DNA from: Trichobilharzia szidati
Taxonomy: Eukaryota > Platyhelminthes > Trematoda > Strigeidida > Schistosomatidae
Assembly: GCA_944472155.2 (NCBI GenBank)
Contig: OX235271.1
Coordinates: 37,374,633 to 37,438,632 of the forward strand
Reading direction: 5' to 3'
DNA length: 64,000 bases
Of the stretch, positions 63,537 through 64,000 are shown one piece after another. Under the pieces are notes generated by a model that saw only the letters and a program-made list of their open reading frames with translations, was not told the origin of the DNA and ran no database searches. The position numbers and the translations under genes were made by a program. Position 1 is the first letter of the stretch. Each line of letters opens with the position of its first letter.

Positions 63537-64000
63537 TCAAACCTTGCCGAATACATGAGTTGTAGTAGTAGTGGGAGCAGCAGCAGCAGCAACAGCAGGA
63601 GTAGGACTAGCAGTAGTTGTTGTATTGAAAGATTGATCCTCGGAATGAGTTTGATTGACACCACCAGAGACTGATGAACTTGTATTAGTGGCGATTAGAG
63701 TAGATTTTGATTTATCCAACAATTGATGGAGATAATCGTGTAGGTCTTTTAAACACTTATAACACGAATTCAGTGGATATTTATTCTCTGTAGGTTTTAA
63801 ATGCATAAGGCAATCGGCAGTTTGTTTACTTAAATTATCACATGAAATTAAAATATCTTTAACAAGATTTGAATTAATATCATCAATATACTGGACAATA
63901 TGAGCTTCTAAGTCAATTCTGAAAGTGTCTATGCTTTGGCATAGTTTAGTATAAGTAGACTGTGAATTTCCATTGTCTTCTTCAGAGTTATCAATAAGAT
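63537..64000 (-). CDS. Coding exon of an unidentified host gene, running off the right edge
   Basis: Minus-strand frame open to the window edge for about 154 codons. It reads NSEEDNGNSQSTYTKLCQSI, FRIDLEAHIVQYIDDINSNL, LISCDNLSKQTADCLMHLK, YPLNSCYKCLKDLHDYLHQL, then a Ser/Thr-rich stretch, a short Ala run (AVAAAAAP) and TTTTTHVFGKV before a TGA at 63539-63537. The first part looks alpha-helical with spaced Leu; the end is low complexity. An alternative is that coding continues past a donor at AAG|GTTTGA just before the stop. No family recognised. Confidence 0.6.
   Translation of the reverse strand, partial: LIDNSEEDNGNSQSTYTKLCQSIDTFRIDLEAHIVQYIDDINSNLVKDILISCDNLSKQTADCLMHLKPTENKYPLNSCYKCLKDLHDYLHQLLDKSKSTLIATNTSSSVSGGVNQTHSEDQSFNTTTTASPTPAVAAAAAPTTTTTHVFGKV

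Noticed and set aside
1..64000. CRISPR arrays, rRNA genes, prokaryotic operons, viral genes
   Set aside because: No regularly spaced short repeats, no rRNA-like conserved blocks, no operon-like gene order. RT-containing elements are LINEs or PLEs; no integrase, protease or env-like domain was seen.

Overview
The window looks like a repeat-dense intergenic or intronic stretch of a blood-fluke (Schistosoma) genome. It is AT-rich, has no bacterial gene layout, and almost every recognisable coding stretch is a decayed retroelement. The pointer to Schistosoma is a tRNA-headed SINE carrying a type I hammerhead ribozyme of the S. mansoni Sm-alpha kind (clearest at 4901-4962, 5050-5110 and 51596-52050). 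It sits beside RTE-like, CR1/Jockey-like and Penelope-like (PLE) retroelement debris. The species cannot be fixed from sequence alone.

Layout. 0-16 kb: RTE fragments (1-710, 6901-7826, 10040-11850, 13830-15235, 15896-16320), a PLE endonuclease remnant (1210-1962), a PLE terminal inverted repeat block (2655-3441) and several SINEs. 16.9-17.8 kb: an ~800-bp palindrome built round two ribozyme SINEs. 18-24 kb: LINE fragments, and a PLE reverse transcriptase interrupted by an RTE insertion. 24.6-29.2 kb: a tandem duplication of about 2 kb, each half starting with a head-to-head pair of ribozyme SINEs followed by a CR1-like RT. 29-40 kb: more RTE, PLE and CR1 pieces and SINE pairs. 40.1 kb: one convincing host exon. 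40.8-61 kb: many copies of two RTE families (called A and B here), nested SINEs, and a PLE with a readable RT (59422-60093) between inverted termini. 61-64 kb: TE-poor and microsatellite-rich, ending in a host coding exon on the minus strand that runs off the right edge.

The main result is a set of self-cleaving RNA motifs. Three SINE families (F1, F2, F3) each have their own tRNA-like pol III head and their own hammerhead. Stems I, II and III differ in sequence but stay base-paired, and stem III is always a tiny self-complementary hairpin. At least ten copies keep the core or nearly so. A second hairpin type at PLE termini resembles a hammerhead in which the normal C3-G8 core pair is replaced by A-U or U-A. 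The SINEs recur as head-to-head inverted pairs. Two such composites are flanked as a whole by target-site duplications, and one carries two cleavage sites 331 bp apart in the same direction. This is what integration of multimeric ribozyme-bearing RNAs could leave.

A fourth SINE family (F4) has no ribozyme but shares its 3' end with the RTE-A LINE, the usual sign of a SINE copied by a partner LINE. Family labels (F1-F5, RTE-A to E) are local to this annotation. No rRNA, functional tRNA, CRISPR or complete host gene was found.
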